DNA from: Sphingobacteriales bacterium
GTDB taxonomy: Bacteria; Bacteroidota; Bacteroidia; Chitinophagales; Chitinophagaceae
Direction of reading: 5' to 3'
NCBI GenBank assembly: GCA_027484425.1
Contig: JAIXSZ010000056.1
Span: forward strand, 1-64,000
Length of the DNA stretch: 64,000 bases
Positions 8,951-17,590 of the stretch are shown in pieces (position 1 is the stretch's first letter; each line of letters opens with the position of its first letter). Under the pieces are notes generated by a model. The model did no database searches, was not told the origin of the DNA, and saw nothing but the letters and a program-made list of their open reading frames with translations. Position numbers and translations under genes: made by a program.

Positions 8951-9490
8951 CTATTTTATTCTCTCTCTAAACTTAGTGTCTAATACTATTTTGAAAACAT
9001 CACTTTGTTCTATTTCATGAATAGAGAATTTATATTTTAGGGAATCTGTGTGCATAACTAGGTTTTCTTTCTTAATCATATCATAAAGTGTTTGCAAATC
9101 TTCATAATACCCGCAACTACTATTAAGGTCGTTTTGTTGTATCAAAAAAGATACAATAAACTTGTTCCTATCCTTCCTAATAGTATCTGCATGTAGTTTT
9201 ATAATTTGTTCCTTTTTTTTAAAATAGAATTCAGTTTTACCAACTTTTATGTCGTTGAGAATTGTCGTGTCGAATATTGTTGAGTAGATTTTGACATAAA
9301 AGCTGCAATCAAAACAACGTTTATTTATATCAAAATCATCATAAAACAAAACCATTGAATCATACGTAATACTTTTATTGTCTTCTACATTGTTAGCTAC
9401 CTGTTGACTACAAGATGCAAGTGAAAATCCAATAATTAAAATACCACATGCTATTATTTTTAATTTTTGCTGAATATGTTGCATTTTCAT
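8951..9490 (-). CDS. Hypothetical lipoprotein
   Basis: 179 aa. The N-terminus (IIACGILIIGFSLASC) is a lipoprotein signal peptide with lipobox LASC, so the protein should be anchored to a membrane after cleavage. Met3 (base 9484) is an alternative start. The mature part contains CFDCSFYVKIYST and is not recognised. It lies upstream of the ankyrin gene on the same strand with a 130-base gap. A+T content is high. Function unknown. Confidence 0.65.
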   Translation of the reverse strand: MKMQHIQQKLKIIACGILIIGFSLASCSQQVANNVEDNKSITYDSMVLFYDDFDINKRCFDCSFYVKIYSTIFDTTILNDIKVGKTEFYFKKKEQIIKLHADTIRKDRNKFIVSFLIQQNDLNSSCGYYEDLQTLYDMIKKENLVMHTDSLKYKFSIHEIEQSDVFKIVLDTKFRERIK

Positions 9491-9511
9491 TCATTTAAAA
9501 TGTATTTACTC

Positions 9512-9569
9512 TCGTTGTTCTGAACGCCTTCACTTTTTTGCAGCTAAATGAATGCTTGATAAGCATATA
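9512..9569. repeat. Direct repeat, copy A
   Basis: The core 9522-9554 recurs at 11643-11675 with one mismatch in 33 bases; flanking bases are partly conserved too. It begins GAACGCCTTCAC and contains TTTTTTGCAGCTAAAT. The two copies are about 2.1 kb apart in the same orientation and bracket two orphan protein genes. Confidence 0.85.
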
Positions 9570-9681
9570 CTTGTTAATATCACTCCCAGCTAACAGTAGT
9601 ATAAATATGTACATTTAATACAGGCAATAGAACATATGTATATTACACTCCTAAGGCACACCCATTAACAAGTATCAACTA

Positions 9682-10503
9682 ATGAAAATTCAATACGTAT
9701 TTCTAATTATGCTGTTGTCAAGTTGTCACAATGCTATAGAATCTAATTCACTGATTAAAGATAGTTATTCCTTGAGGTACAGCAAAGAACAACTGTATAG
9801 GAAACTGGACACCATATCAACTGTAAATGCTAGTGCAGAAAAAATGAACATACTTACCGCTTTTTTAAAAGAATGGCATGTTACAGTTCCACCAAATTCA
9901 GATAGTTTCATTAATCAGAACGATACAATTAAAGCAGTTTACAGTGTCTTTAATTCAATTTTCAATACCGATAGCCTCTTCAAGCTGGGTGATTGGGAAA
10001 TTAAGAACACGAATAAAATGAAATTTCAGTACGTTGTTCTGCCTAATAAAATTATATATTCAGTCTCAAACAAAGACTCAATAAATTTAAATACCACTTT
10101 TCGGGTTGGTAAAAATATCACCGACTTTAGACCGTATCTAACTAATATTGACACTTCAAAAATTTTGTATTTACTACCAGAATATCACTATGCAATAGAA
10201 AACTTTTTAGGCATAGATACGCAGTCAGCTCAACGAAATTTCAATACCGACCCTATGCCGTCAAATGGTCCGATGTTTGAGCGTGCTGCATTGTTTAAAC
10301 CATATATCCAAATAGCACATGCTCATACTTTAGGTTTTTGGATACTGGAAACATTTCCTATCATTGAACACATAATGTTCAATAAAAACCTCACACAAGC
10401 CAAGGTAACCTATAGAGTAAGATATGAAGGCGGCCAAGCCCTACTTTCCAAATCTGGTAATTCTTGGGTCATTAAGAAAGCAGAAACTACTTTGATAGAA
10501 TAA
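9682..10503 (+). CDS. Hypothetical lipoprotein
   Basis: 273 aa. Short lipoprotein signal (IQYVFLIMLLSSC) with lipobox LSSC near residue 15. The body has no domain I recognise; it contains GPMFERAALFKPYIQIAHAHT and ends in a segment (VTYRVRYEGGQALLSKSGNSW) that looks like the beta strands of an NTF2-like or SnoaL-like fold, though this is only a resemblance. It lies between the two copies of a direct repeat and is A+T-rich. Function unknown. Confidence 0.65.
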   Translation: MKIQYVFLIMLLSSCHNAIESNSLIKDSYSLRYSKEQLYRKLDTISTVNASAEKMNILTAFLKEWHVTVPPNSDSFINQNDTIKAVYSVFNSIFNTDSLFKLGDWEIKNTNKMKFQYVVLPNKIIYSVSNKDSINLNTTFRVGKNITDFRPYLTNIDTSKILYLLPEYHYAIENFLGIDTQSAQRNFNTDPMPSNGPMFERAALFKPYIQIAHAHTLGFWILETFPIIEHIMFNKNLTQAKVTYRVRYEGGQALLSKSGNSWVIKKAETTLIE

Positions 10504-10532
10504 CTCGTTGTTAGGGATGCCCCCTTTTGGCG

Positions 10533-10580
10533 CAAGTCTTTTCGACTTGTGTCTTACTTTCGGCAAGTCTTTTCGACTTG
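10533..10580. repeat. Tandem pair of small hairpins
   Basis: CAAGTC-TTTTC-GACTTG occurs twice, at 10533-10549 and 10564-10580, with a 31-base period. Each copy folds into a 6-bp stem. The pair follows the stop codon of the preceding gene and could end transcription or belong to an interspersed repeat. The rest of 10504-10792 shows no gene. Confidence 0.75.
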
Positions 10581-10792
10581 CGAACGAAATATAATATACC
10601 CCTCTGGTCAGTATTGCCCACTCCGTCCTCATTTCTGCAACCGTCACACTTGCAAAGGCCATTTTTTGTATTTTGTCACGACTATAGAATTTGATGTACA
10701 GTGACAAGACCCTTCGGAACAACAGGACAAGCGAGACCTAAACCTGAGGAATGTAAAAGAGGAGATTAGACAATAACAAAACGAAATTTTAT

Positions 10793-11578
10793 ATGAAAAA
10801 CACAAGTATACTTCTGATCATACTAACACTTTTTATTGTAACAAGTTGCTCAAATAATAAACTTGAAGAAAAAGGTTTTCCTTTGAGCAATTCTCAGTCG
10901 GCAGACAATGGAACAATTAAAAAAGAGGATGGAATAAGTAAAGATTCCGTAGTTTTTGATACGCAACCAAGCAGTGTATTGATGACAGGTATTTCAAATG
11001 TGAGACTAACCACAATCTATAAAGTAAATTTCTCCAAAAAAGATGGAAGTTCTTTTATAGGCTCAAACAGTTTTTTATATAACGATGCAGAATATGGACA
11101 AGGAAATAATTGGAACGGAAATATAATTCCAGGTTTAGAAGGTGTTTATGGATATAATCTTGTGAATATTTCTTGTTACGACTCAAAAAGTAAAACAAAG
11201 AAAGAACTTTTTGACAAGCCAGTTTTAATAAAAACGCTTTACTACCCGGCATTTTCAAAAGATACCCTGAACAGCAAAGTTGTAGCTAGAGACTACTTGT
11301 TAGTTTCAGTTTATAATGACGACACAAACAATGATGGATTCATAAACCAAAAAGATTTGAGGCGATTTTTTTTATTCAACAGCAATGGGGAAAAACAAAA
11401 TGAACTTGTTCCTGAAAATTATTCTGTATTTAAATCAGAATATGATTCTGAAAACGATTTAATGTATGTTTTTGCGCGTCTTGATAAAAATGCAAATGGG
11501 CAAATAGACAACAATGAGCCAATTAGTATCTTTTGGGTAGACTTAAAAGACCCAACAAAAACAGGAAAACAATACTGA
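10793..11578 (+). CDS. Hypothetical lipoprotein with DxN/D-rich Ca2+-like motifs
   Basis: 261 aa. Lipoprotein signal (SILLIILTLFIVTSC) with the lipobox Cys at residue 19. The C-terminal half carries two EF-hand-like loops, DDTNNDGFINQKDL and DKNANGQIDNNEP, which resemble dockerin or EF-hand calcium sites. Between them is a beta-strand-rich part (FFLFNSNGEKQNEL). Calcium binding is an inference from these loops. The gene lies between the direct repeat copies and is A+T-rich. Function unknown. Confidence 0.7.
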   Translation: MKNTSILLIILTLFIVTSCSNNKLEEKGFPLSNSQSADNGTIKKEDGISKDSVVFDTQPSSVLMTGISNVRLTTIYKVNFSKKDGSSFIGSNSFLYNDAEYGQGNNWNGNIIPGLEGVYGYNLVNISCYDSKSKTKKELFDKPVLIKTLYYPAFSKDTLNSKVVARDYLLVSVYNDDTNNDGFINQKDLRRFFLFNSNGEKQNELVPENYSVFKSEYDSENDLMYVFARLDKNANGQIDNNEPISIFWVDLKDPTKTGKQY

Positions 11579-11632
11579 CAACCCTCATTGTGCCAGAATA
11601 TTCCGAAGGGCATCCGGCACTAATAATATAAA

Positions 11633-11690
11633 TCGTTCTCCCGAACGCCTTCACTTTTTTGCAGCTAAATAAATGTACTATCAGCATCTA
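11633..11690. repeat. Direct repeat, copy B
   Basis: Second copy of the repeat at 9512-9569; the core is 11643-11675, 32 of 33 bases identical. It lies about 150 bases upstream of the toxin-antitoxin operon. Confidence 0.85.
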
Positions 11691-11799
11691 TTCGCTAACG
11701 GTCCTTTTTTGCTACAGCCAGTCTCATTTTTTCAACAGCAAGGTTTGTACTCATCTATAAATTTCACATACCCTACTGTTATCTTATTTTGATCTTGCG

Positions 11800-11807
11800 T
11801 ATCTTTG
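11800..11807 (+). promoter_or_regulatory. -7 promoter element of the toxin-antitoxin operon
   Basis: TATCTTTG matches TAnnTTTG exactly and ends 15 bases before the ATG at 11823. Confidence 0.7.
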
Positions 11808-11822
11808 AAAAAACCATAGTTG

Positions 11823-12044
11823 ATGACACTAACAAAACTATATAAAGTAACCGATAATCAACTAATTATTACTTTACCTATTGGGTTTAAAGACAAGCAA
11901 GTTTTGGTTACTATTGACGACAAACCTTCACTTAATGACGACAAAATATCAATGATGAAATTAGCCGCAAAAGACCCACTATATCTTTCAGATTTGCAAG
12001 AAGTAAATGATGATTTTGAAGGTATAGAACAAGATACCCTATGA
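11823..12044 (+). CDS. Putative antitoxin
   Basis: 73 aa from the ATG at 11823. It overlaps the downstream PemK-type toxin by four bases (ATGA), the usual coupling of a type II antitoxin with its toxin. The N-terminal part (KVTDNQLIITLPIGFKDKQV) could form a small swapped-hairpin-like DNA-binding fold, and the C-terminal part (AAKDPLYLSDLQEVNDDFEG) is acidic and helical, as expected for a toxin-neutralising tail. I do not recognise the exact family, so the call rests mainly on position, size and the coupled start. Confidence 0.7.
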   Translation: MTLTKLYKVTDNQLIITLPIGFKDKQVLVTIDDKPSLNDDKISMMKLAAKDPLYLSDLQEVNDDFEGIEQDTL

Positions 12045-12412
12045 GTTTCAAAAGATGGAGTATTTATCGTGCGTCCCTTGATCCTGTTATAGGATCAGAG
12101 CAAGGAAAGTCAAGACCAGTTGTTATCATTAGTGATGATAATATAAATGACTTACTGAGTATTGTAAATGTTTTACCTATTACCACAAGAAAAGATGGAA
12201 GATTAATCTACCCTAATGAAACATTTATAGAACCAGAAAACTCTGGTTTACCTAAAGAATCAATAGTACTGTGTTACCAAATCAGAACTCTTGACAAAAA
12301 GAGGCTATCTACACCTTTAGGTGAAATCAAAAGTGAAGAGAAGAAAAAAGAAATATTAAATGCTTTATGTTTTCAGTTAGGAATTGATAATCACATGGAG
12401 CGGCATTTGTAA
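12041..12412 (+). CDS. PemK/MazF-family toxin
   Basis: 123 aa. MazF/PemK toxins are ribosome-independent or -associated mRNA endonucleases kept inactive by their antitoxin. The family signature is clear: an N-terminal strand with RWSIYRASLDPVIGSEQGK, then SRPVVIISDDNIN, then VLPITTR, and PKESIVLCYQIRTLDKKRL with the conserved Q-I-R-T-L-D-K region. The start overlaps the upstream putative antitoxin. Promoter TATCTTTG at 11800 should drive both. The pair lies in the A+T-rich accessory stretch. Confidence 0.88.
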   Translation: MSFKRWSIYRASLDPVIGSEQGKSRPVVIISDDNINDLLSIVNVLPITTRKDGRLIYPNETFIEPENSGLPKESIVLCYQIRTLDKKRLSTPLGEIKSEEKKKEILNALCFQLGIDNHMERHL

Positions 12413-12430
12413 CGCCCTATAAGAAAAGCC

Positions 12431-12883
12431 TCACCCCACCCTTTCCACCACAAATCGTTTTCCATTCAGCTCAAAGGTAGCACCCGCCTTTTGCCCCATC
12501 AGCAAGCCACCTATCGGCGATGCCGCAGATATGGCATAATACCGCACCCCATCTACCTGTAGCAGCCCAGCACCTATAGCTATATAGTAGTTACCATTAT
12601 TGGTGTAGGCTATCGTACCCGGCACCACAGTAGCACTTTTCTGGCTAGGCAGTATATGCTCCATGGTGTTTTTTAGTTTGTGCAGTTCATTTAGTCGGGT
12701 CAGGTTCAGGTCTATTTCCTGTTGCATCACCTCCCTACCCGTTTCGTATTTGTCACCCGCACTGCTTTTGGTTTCATTGCTCGCAGCCTCTTGCGCCTCA
12801 GCTATGTTTTTCTTTATGTCCGCCTCCTTAGCCCTCAGGTAGTCAGCACACAGCAAGTACAGTTGTTCCCTTAATTCAGTCAT
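12431..12883 (-). CDS. GreA/GreB C-terminal-like protein
   Basis: 150 aa from the ATG at 12883; the longer frame to 12973 adds an implausible Trp-rich leader. The N-terminal half is a long helix/coiled coil (EADIKKNIAEAQEAASNETK, then SAGDKYETGREVMQQEIDL). The C-terminal half ends SPIGGLLMGQKAGATFEL, which matches the FKBP-like domain of transcript cleavage factors GreA/GreB. Bacteroidota carry such paralogues beside true GreA, and databases sometimes mislabel them. An RNA polymerase secondary-channel role is plausible but unproven. It is convergent with the toxin gene, 18 bases away. Confidence 0.7.
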   Translation of the reverse strand: MTELREQLYLLCADYLRAKEADIKKNIAEAQEAASNETKSSAGDKYETGREVMQQEIDLNLTRLNELHKLKNTMEHILPSQKSATVVPGTIAYTNNGNYYIAIGAGLLQVDGVRYYAISAASPIGGLLMGQKAGATFELNGKRFVVERVG

Positions 12884-13104
12884 CATTATAGTTTGCAATA
12901 GCCAAGGTATAGTACATAAACCTATCATATTGTTAAAACCCCACCACACAGCTACCCAGATCCCCCACCTCAAAGATTGTGGATATCTTCTTCACTGCCA
13001 CACCCACATTGGCGCACTATTTGTGGCTGTATAGCGCTGCTAGGTGTGCCACACTTCCAAAGTGTAAAACACCCAACCGCAAAAACCACCAGAAAACGAA
13101 CAAA

Positions 13105-13215
13105 AACCGGAAAAACGAATAGTATTGATAATCAACGACTTACACCCAAAAACACATGAAAACACCGGCAAAACACCGGCAAAACAAGAAATGAACAATA
13201 AACTAAATATGACAA
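13105..13215. repeat. Palindromic repeat, copy 1 (degenerate)
   Basis: First and most diverged of four copies of one unit (others at 13541, 13723 and 13927). It contains CCGGAAAAACGAATAG, the palindrome TTGATAATCAA, a degraded form of CCACTTAAGTGG, CACATGAAAACACCGGC with a duplicated CACCGGCAAAA, and ends AATATGACAAC. Confidence 0.8.
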
Positions 13216-13313
13216 CATATTGCCACAAAACACCAGCCGATAGATATAAGAACGCCCAGCCCTTGATGGTGCCTTTTGATGCCGAAGAAGAAAGCTCAGC
13301 AGACAAATTTTAA
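13209..13313 (+). other. Possible short ORF in the repeat region
   Basis: A 34-codon frame starts at the ATG of repeat copy 1 and ends at 13311-13313; the peptide includes TPADRYKNAQPLMVPFDAEE. Its composition looks coding, but nothing else supports expression. A second, 24-codon frame follows at 13331-13405 (MTKRPIVVLPRQKTSTTQ). Both may be fragments of a lost gene. Confidence 0.25.
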
Positions 13314-13410
13314 ACCCAAAACCCTAGCCAATGACAAAAAGACCAATAGTAGTACTGCCCCGGCAGAAAACCAGCACCACGCAGCCGCCAGTAGCCGAAG
13401 GATAACAGCG

Positions 13411-13500
13411 TAGAGCTACTTTTTTGTCAGCGGAGCGATTGACAAAAAATTTCCTTTTCTTTTGTTACTTTTCTTTTTGAAATAAAAAGAAAAGTAAGAG
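13411..13500. repeat. MITE-like double inverted repeat
   Basis: Two perfect inverted repeats: TTTTTTGTCA (13420-13429) with TGACAAAAAA (13440-13449), and TTACTTTTCTTTTT (13465-13478) with AAAAAGAAAAGTAA (13484-13497). From memory, T-rich elements of this form are scattered in many Bacteroidota genomes. It interrupts the array between copies 1 and 2. Confidence 0.7.
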
Positions 13501-13524
13501 CCCACGGTCAGAATAACACCGAGC

Positions 13525-14003
13525 AGAAAACACCTACATACCGGAAAAATGAATAGTATTGATAATCAATAACTTAAGTGGCAAAACACATGAAAATACC
13601 GGAAACAAACCGGAAATTAAAACAAACCAAATATGACAACAAAACTACAGCACCTAATCAACCCACATCCTGTAAATCTAAAAATCCTGTAAATCCTGAT
13701 TCAGACAAAAACACCCTATATACCGGAAAAATGAATAGCATTGATAATCAACCACTTAAGTGGCTAAACACATGAAAACACCGGCAAATAACCGGCAAAA
13801 CAAGAAATAATTAATAAACCCAATATGACCCCAAAACTACTGCTCCCAGCCAACCCTCATCCTATAAATCCTCAAATCCTTCAATCGTGTTCAAAGAGAA
13901 ACACCCAACCAGAAAACACCTACATACCGGAAAAATGAATAGCATTGATAATCAACCACTTAAGTGGCAAAACACATGAAAACACCGGCAAATAACCGGC
14001 AAT
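13525..14003. repeat. Palindromic repeat array, copies 2-4
   Basis: Three near-tandem copies with the CCGGAAAAATGAATAG start at 13541, 13723 and 13927 (periods 182 and 204). Each has TTGATAATCAA, then CCACTTAAGTGG (exact in copies 3 and 4, one arm altered in copy 2), CACATGAAAA, and a CCGG-containing pair. Copies 2 and 3 continue into AATATGAC, ACAAAACTAC-like sequence and a tail with ATCCT-TAAATCCT runs; copy 4 stops early, 73 bases before the peptidase gene. Together with copy 1 this fills most of the 1.2 kb gene-free region 12884-14075. Confidence 0.85.
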
Positions 14004-14075
14004 TCTTACAACCACAATTAGTAGATTTCCCTTTCTGTTTCATTTATAGTAAGTTTGTTGATACAATCATATATC

Positions 14076-16244
14076 ATGCAACTTATTACCAAAACCATAT
14101 ACAGCGCCATACTGGCATCATGTTTGTTTGGCACACAACTCACAGCACAGAAAAAGAACTTTACTATCACAGAAGCCACCAATGGCATGGGCACCACCCT
14201 AGCCCCCAAAGGCATCAAACAAGCCTCATGGCAACCCGGCACAGCATGTTTGTGGCAGGTCATCAAGCAGTCAGGCACAGATGTTTGGCAAGTCACCGAC
14301 TTCAACCGCTCAGTAGCTACCGGCACCTACACCATACCCGTCGGCGATCTACCAGTCAAAGTATCAGGCCTACCCGCCATCAAGTGGCTCGACAACAACA
14401 AAGCCTACTTCACGTCTGGCAACGATGTAGTCACCGGCACATTGCTCGACAATGAAAAATGGGTATGGACAATCGCCGCCTCCCTACCCGAAGGTGCCAG
14501 CAACATCACCGTCGACAAAAGCGATAATATAGCTTACACCGTCGATAACAACCTGTACTTACAGCAAGCCACCACCAGAAGAAAAGTAGCTGTCACCAAC
14601 GAAAGTGACAAAAATATAATATGTGGAAAAGCCGTTCACCGCGATGAGTTCGGTATAGATAGAGGTATCTTCTTTTCTCCATCTGGCAATTATTTAGCAT
14701 ATTACCGCATGGACCAGACAATGGTCAAAGATTATCCGGTCATCAACTGGGGTACTACCCCCGCCACCGTCAACATCATCAAGTACCCCATGGCAGGTGG
14801 CACATCGCACGAGGTCACATTGTGTGTATACGACATTGCCAAAGGCACCACTACTACCATGCTCACAGGCACCCAAAACAAAGACCAATACCTCACAGCC
14901 GTTACCTGGAGCCCTAACGAAGCATTTATATACATAGCCCTCCTCAACCGCAACCAGAATCACCTATGGCTCAATAAGTACAATGCCACTAATGGCCAAC
15001 TATCCAAAACCCTGTTCGAAGAAACAAATTCTAAATACGTCCACCCTGCCCACCCGCTCACCTTCATACCCGGCCGCAACAATGACTTTGTATGGCACAG
15101 CGAGCGCAGCGGCTACAATCACCTATACCTCTACACATCCGATGGCAAACTAATACGTCAGCTCACCAGTGGCAACTGGGTAGTCAACGACATAGCCGGC
15201 ATCAACCCAGACAGTAGAGAGCTCATCATCACCACCGCCAAAGAATCGCCCATGGAGAAACATATTTACACCGTAAATATCGACAATGGCACCCTTAAGC
15301 GTATAGACAAAGATCCGGGCATGCACACCCCTATGTGTAGCAGCAATGGCAAGTATATACTAGATGTATACTCCTCCTCCGACATCCCCAAAAACACCTA
15401 CGTTTACGCTACAGACGGCAGCATACACAGATCATTACTCAAAGCCGAAAACACCCTCACAGACTACAACAGACCCGAAATCAAAAACATTACCCTCACT
15501 GCCAACGATGGCATCACCCCACTTTACGGCAAGCTGATCCTCCCCACCAACTTCGATAAATCTAAAAAATACCCCACCATTGTATACCTCTACAATGGTC
15601 CTAATGTGCAGTTACTACACAATTCCTTCCCCGAAAGTGGCAACCTTTGGTATGAATACATGGCACAGCGTGGCTATGTGGTTTTTACCATGGATGGCAG
15701 AGGCAGCTGGAATCGTGGCAGGAAATTTGAGCAAGCCACCTTCCGTAAGCTGGGCGACGTGGAAATCGAAGATCAGATAACAGGTGTCAACTACCTCAAA
15801 TCACTACCCTATGTAGATGCCAAACGTATGGGTGTACATGGCTGGAGTTATGGCGGCTTTATGACTACTTCATTGATGCTCAAACATCCCGATGTGTTTA
15901 AGTGCGCAGTAGCCGGCGGCCCGGTTATGGACTGGAAGTTATACGAAATCATGTACACCGAGCGCTACATGGATACCCCCGACGACAACCCAAAAGGCTA
16001 CGCCAATGCCAACCTGCTGGATAAAGTAAAGAACCTAAAAGGCAAACTGCTACTCATTCACGGCACCGATGACGATGTGGTAGTATGGCAGCACAGCCTC
16101 AATTTCGTTAAAAAGTGTGTAGACGAAGGCGTTCAGGTCGATTACTTTGCCTACCCAGGCCATGCCCACAATGTGCGTGGCAAAGACAGAGTGCACCTCA
16201 TGCAAAAAATCACAGACTATTTCGATATGTATCTCAATCCTTAA
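14076..16244 (+). CDS. S9 prolyl oligopeptidase family protein (DPP-IV type)
   Basis: 722 aa from the ATG at 14076, which starts a clear signal peptide (ITKTIYSAILASCLFGTQLTAQ); the frame is open from a TTG at 14055. An N-terminal beta-propeller (about 40-480) is followed by an alpha/beta-hydrolase domain. The catalytic triad is visible: Ser591 in GWSYGG, Asp665 in HGTDDDV, and His698 in GHAHNV. The fold and triad match dipeptidyl peptidase IV-like exopeptidases that cut Xaa-Pro from peptides in the periplasm. C-ending codons are strongly favoured, unlike the A+T-rich genes before it. Confidence 0.93.
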   Translation: MQLITKTIYSAILASCLFGTQLTAQKKNFTITEATNGMGTTLAPKGIKQASWQPGTACLWQVIKQSGTDVWQVTDFNRSVATGTYTIPVGDLPVKVSGLPAIKWLDNNKAYFTSGNDVVTGTLLDNEKWVWTIAASLPEGASNITVDKSDNIAYTVDNNLYLQQATTRRKVAVTNESDKNIICGKAVHRDEFGIDRGIFFSPSGNYLAYYRMDQTMVKDYPVINWGTTPATVNIIKYPMAGGTSHEVTLCVYDIAKGTTTTMLTGTQNKDQYLTAVTWSPNEAFIYIALLNRNQNHLWLNKYNATNGQLSKTLFEETNSKYVHPAHPLTFIPGRNNDFVWHSERSGYNHLYLYTSDGKLIRQLTSGNWVVNDIAGINPDSRELIITTAKESPMEKHIYTVNIDNGTLKRIDKDPGMHTPMCSSNGKYILDVYSSSDIPKNTYVYATDGSIHRSLLKAENTLTDYNRPEIKNITLTANDGITPLYGKLILPTNFDKSKKYPTIVYLYNGPNVQLLHNSFPESGNLWYEYMAQRGYVVFTMDGRGSWNRGRKFEQATFRKLGDVEIEDQITGVNYLKSLPYVDAKRMGVHGWSYGGFMTTSLMLKHPDVFKCAVAGGPVMDWKLYEIMYTERYMDTPDDNPKGYANANLLDKVKNLKGKLLLIHGTDDDVVVWQHSLNFVKKCVDEGVQVDYFAYPGHAHNVRGKDRVHLMQKITDYFDMYLNP

Positions 16245-16307
16245 ATACATATCTTACAGATAGACTCAGTTTTTTAAGTACATCACAGTTAGGGCAGTAC
16301 TTCTGCT

Positions 16308-16315
16308 TATCTTTG
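16308..16315 (+). promoter_or_regulatory. -7 promoter element of rimM
   Basis: TATCTTTG, an exact TAnnTTTG match, ends only 7 bases before the rimM ATG, so the transcript should have almost no leader. Confidence 0.75.
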
Positions 16316-16322
16316 CAAGCTA

Positions 16323-16829
16323 ATGATACGTATAGGAAAAATAGTAGCCACACACGGTCTCGCTGGTGCTGTAATAATGACGCATGTGGCAGGCAATGGT
16401 AATTGGCTTAAAAAAGGACATACCCTCATGGTAGAGATGCAAAAGGGCAGTTTTATACCATTTTTTGTAGCACAGTGCAAGGCCGCCACCCCAGCAGAGT
16501 ACCACCTCAATCTTGAAGACTTAGATACACAACTAGAAGCTAAACGATTGGTTACCAAGCACGTATATGTCGATGAATCGCTGCTAGCAGGTCTTGCACG
16601 TCAGTCGCCACTACTATGGATCGGCTTTACCGTAAACGACGCTCACTACGGCAACATAGGAGAAATAAAGGATGTAATGCAAACCGGAGCACAGTGGATA
16701 GGTAAAGTAATGTACAATAATAATGAAGCACTCATACCGTTGGTTGATGCCACCATTACTGCCATAGACATCAAGGCTCGCATACTCAAAACCACATTGC
16801 CAGAAGGTTTGTTGGAGTTATACCAATAA
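16323..16829 (+). CDS. rimM: Ribosome maturation factor RimM
   Basis: 168 aa. RimM assists assembly of the 30S head by binding S19 and acting on 16S rRNA. Visible family features: N-terminal [14 protein letters not shown], and a C-terminal PRC-barrel-like part with [16 protein letters not shown] and [15 protein letters not shown]. It precedes trmD by 55 bases, the order found in most bacteria, but the usual rpsP upstream and rplS downstream are absent; instead it has its own promoter at 16308. Confidence 0.92.
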   Translation: MIRIGKIVATHGLAGAVIMTHVAGNGNWLKKGHTLMVEMQKGSFIPFFVAQCKAATPAEYHLNLEDLDTQLEAKRLVTKHVYVDESLLAGLARQSPLLWIGFTVNDAHYGNIGEIKDVMQTGAQWIGKVMYNNNEALIPLVDATITAIDIKARILKTTLPEGLLELYQ

Positions 16830-16884
16830 CCGCATTGCTAACGTTATTGTTTTACCCCAGCTACACACAACCGATACTTATAAA

Positions 16885-17562
16885 ATGAGAATAGACATTA
16901 TTACCGTACTGCCAGAACTACTAGTTAGCCCATTCAGTCATTCCATGATGAAAAGGGCTAAAGACCGTGGACTGTTAGAAATTCATACTCACAACCTCCG
17001 CGATCACACCCCCTACAAGCAGGGTCAGGTCGACGATTATCAGTTTGGAGGTGGAGCAGGTATGGTAATGATGCCCGAACCACTAGCCATACTCATAGAC
17101 AAACTAAAGGCGGAGCGCACCTACGATGAAATCATATATATGACTCCCGACGGTACACTCTTCGACCAAAAAACGGCTAATACACTATCACTCAGAGAGA
17201 ATGTGATCATAATTTGTGGTCACTACAAGGGTATAGACGACCGAATAAGGCAACTATACGTGACCATGGAAATATCTATAGGCGACTATGTACTAAGCGG
17301 TGGCGAGCTAGCTGCCGCAGTAGTGGTAGATGCTGTTGGTAGACTACTACCTGGCGTGCTCAACGACGAAACATCCGCCCTTTTCGACTCCTTTCAGGAC
17401 GGATTGCTGGCACCACCCGTATACACCCGCCCAGCCGACTTTAGAGGCATAACCATACCAGATATTCTACTTTGCGGCGACCCCAAAAAAGTAGACGAAT
17501 GGAGGTATGAGCAATCTATTATTCGGACCAAGGAGCGCAGACCAGGCCTACTTAATGATTAA
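16885..17562 (+). CDS. trmD: tRNA (guanine37-N1)-methyltransferase
   Basis: 225 aa. TrmD is a SPOUT-class enzyme that methylates G37 of tRNAs with S-adenosylmethionine, preventing frameshifting. The deep-trefoil-knot sequence is present: [17 protein letters not shown], then [14 protein letters not shown], and [14 protein letters not shown]. The [16 protein letters not shown] end is typical. Probably cotranscribed with rimM. Confidence 0.96.
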   Translation: MRIDIITVLPELLVSPFSHSMMKRAKDRGLLEIHTHNLRDHTPYKQGQVDDYQFGGGAGMVMMPEPLAILIDKLKAERTYDEIIYMTPDGTLFDQKTANTLSLRENVIIICGHYKGIDDRIRQLYVTMEISIGDYVLSGGELAAAVVVDAVGRLLPGVLNDETSALFDSFQDGLLAPPVYTRPADFRGITIPDILLCGDPKKVDEWRYEQSIIRTKERRPGLLND

Positions 17563-17590
17563 TGTCAAAACCATTAACCCTGATACCAAA

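Noticed and set aside
9512-11690. Integron cassette array (attC-like sites around orphan genes)
   Set aside because: GTTAG/TAACG-like bases are present but no paired R/L core boxes with stem-loop could be made out, and there is no integrase in the window.
13105-14003. CRISPR array
   Set aside because: Units are about 110-200 bp, not 25-40; spacing is irregular, the intervening sequence is itself repeated, and no cas genes are near.
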